From NCBI GenBank assembly GCA_002368175.1, contig AP018172.1, positions 8,001,001-8,065,000 on the forward strand: DNA of 64,000 nt. Reading direction: 5' to 3'. The notes below the pieces were generated by a model. The model was not told where the DNA came from, searched no databases, and saw only the letters and a list, made by a program, of their open reading frames with translations. Position numbers and translations under genes: made by a program. How positions within the stretch are numbered: position 1 is the first letter of the stretch; every line of letters starts with the position of its first letter. This document shows, piece by piece, positions 63,759-64,000 of the stretch. Origin of the DNA: Calothrix sp. NIES-2098. GTDB taxonomy: Bacteria; Cyanobacteriota; Cyanobacteriia; Cyanobacteriales; Nostocaceae.

Positions 63759-63953
63759 ATGATCCTGCCTGGAGCAACTGTTCGGGTTAAAAATCCCGCA
63801 GATACCTATTATCGCTATGAAGGACTCGTACAACGAGTGAGTGATGGCAAGGTAGCGGTATTGTTTGAAGGTGGTAACTGGGATAAATTAATTACCTTTC
63901 GCTTAAGCGAATTGGAAGCTGTAGAGACCACAGGCAAGAAAAAAGGCAAATAA
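63759..63953 (+). CDS. ndhS: NAD(P)H dehydrogenase subunit NdhS
   Basis: 64 residues, the small SH3-like NdhS subunit: MILPGATVRVKNPADTYYRYEGLVQRVSDGKVAVLFEGGNWDKLITFRLSELEAV. NdhS binds ferredoxin at the peripheral arm of thylakoid NDH-1 and is needed for cyclic electron flow. The C-terminal TTGKKKGK is basic. GAGGA is well placed before ATG 63759. ndhH at the other end of the window is a subunit of the same complex, but the two are not linked. Confidence 0.9.
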   Translation: MILPGATVRVKNPADTYYRYEGLVQRVSDGKVAVLFEGGNWDKLITFRLSELEAVETTGKKKGK

Positions 63954-64000
63954 CTTAGTTAAGAGTCAAGAGTCCATAGTCAATAGTCCAAAGGTTCTTG

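Overview
The window looks like chromosomal DNA of a filamentous, Nostocales-type cyanobacterium. The evidence is the many HIP1 octamers (GCGATCGC), NDH-1 subunits NdhH and NdhS, a CpcT-type phycobilin lyase, Psb29, the NTRC fusion (thioredoxin reductase plus thioredoxin), DUF4327 and DUF5331 proteins, and intergenic heptamer-like repeats of the STRR type. No tRNA, rRNA or CRISPR array was recognised.

Layout. 0-3 kb: three exported or membrane-anchored proteins resembling a type IV secretion core (VirB8/TraE, VirB10/TraB, VirB9/TraK). 3.5-8 kb: ndhH, an unknown protein, a LuxR-type regulator, cofG and an exact 21-base repeat array. 8.3-12.1 kb: an accessory patch with a broken ATPase gene, a radical SAM protein divergent from a TcmP-like partner, and a DUF433/DUF5615 toxin-antitoxin pair. 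12-21 kb: housekeeping genes (EF-G-like GTPase, TPR protein, PsiE-like protein, 2Fe-2S protein, cysK, NTRC). 21-26 kb: a methyltransferase, a type IV pilin and an OGT-like glycosyltransferase.

26.4-39.9 kb is a surface-glycan cluster. RfbF, RfbG and RfbH should make CDP-4-keto-3,6-dideoxyglucose. An SDR and a ThDP enzyme of the acetolactate-synthase fold could reduce or branch that sugar, as in yersiniose synthesis. A NeuB-like/cupin fusion and a HAD phosphatase suggest a second, acidic sugar. Two methyltransferases and a GT2-GT4 fusion follow.

41.6-47.1 kb is a signalling block: an FHA/zinc-ribbon Ser/Thr kinase, a zinc-ribbon PP2C phosphatase with a possible pseudokinase segment, and a PAS histidine kinase. 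47-51 kb holds rluE, a Tat-exported glycosidase and thiC under a TPP riboswitch, with two similar minus-strand hairpin/T-tract units before the riboswitch. 51.9-53.8 kb is a histidine-kinase pseudogene split by an IS701-like element whose transposase has an internal deletion; its ATPase half is frameshifted by a 22-base insertion inside a HIP1 site. 54-64 kb is ordinary core content: ExbB/ExbD, psb29, cpcT, an STAS protein, hemF, an SRPBCC protein, mrp, rodA and ndhS.

All identifications come from reading the translated sequence and recalled family motifs; no database search was run.
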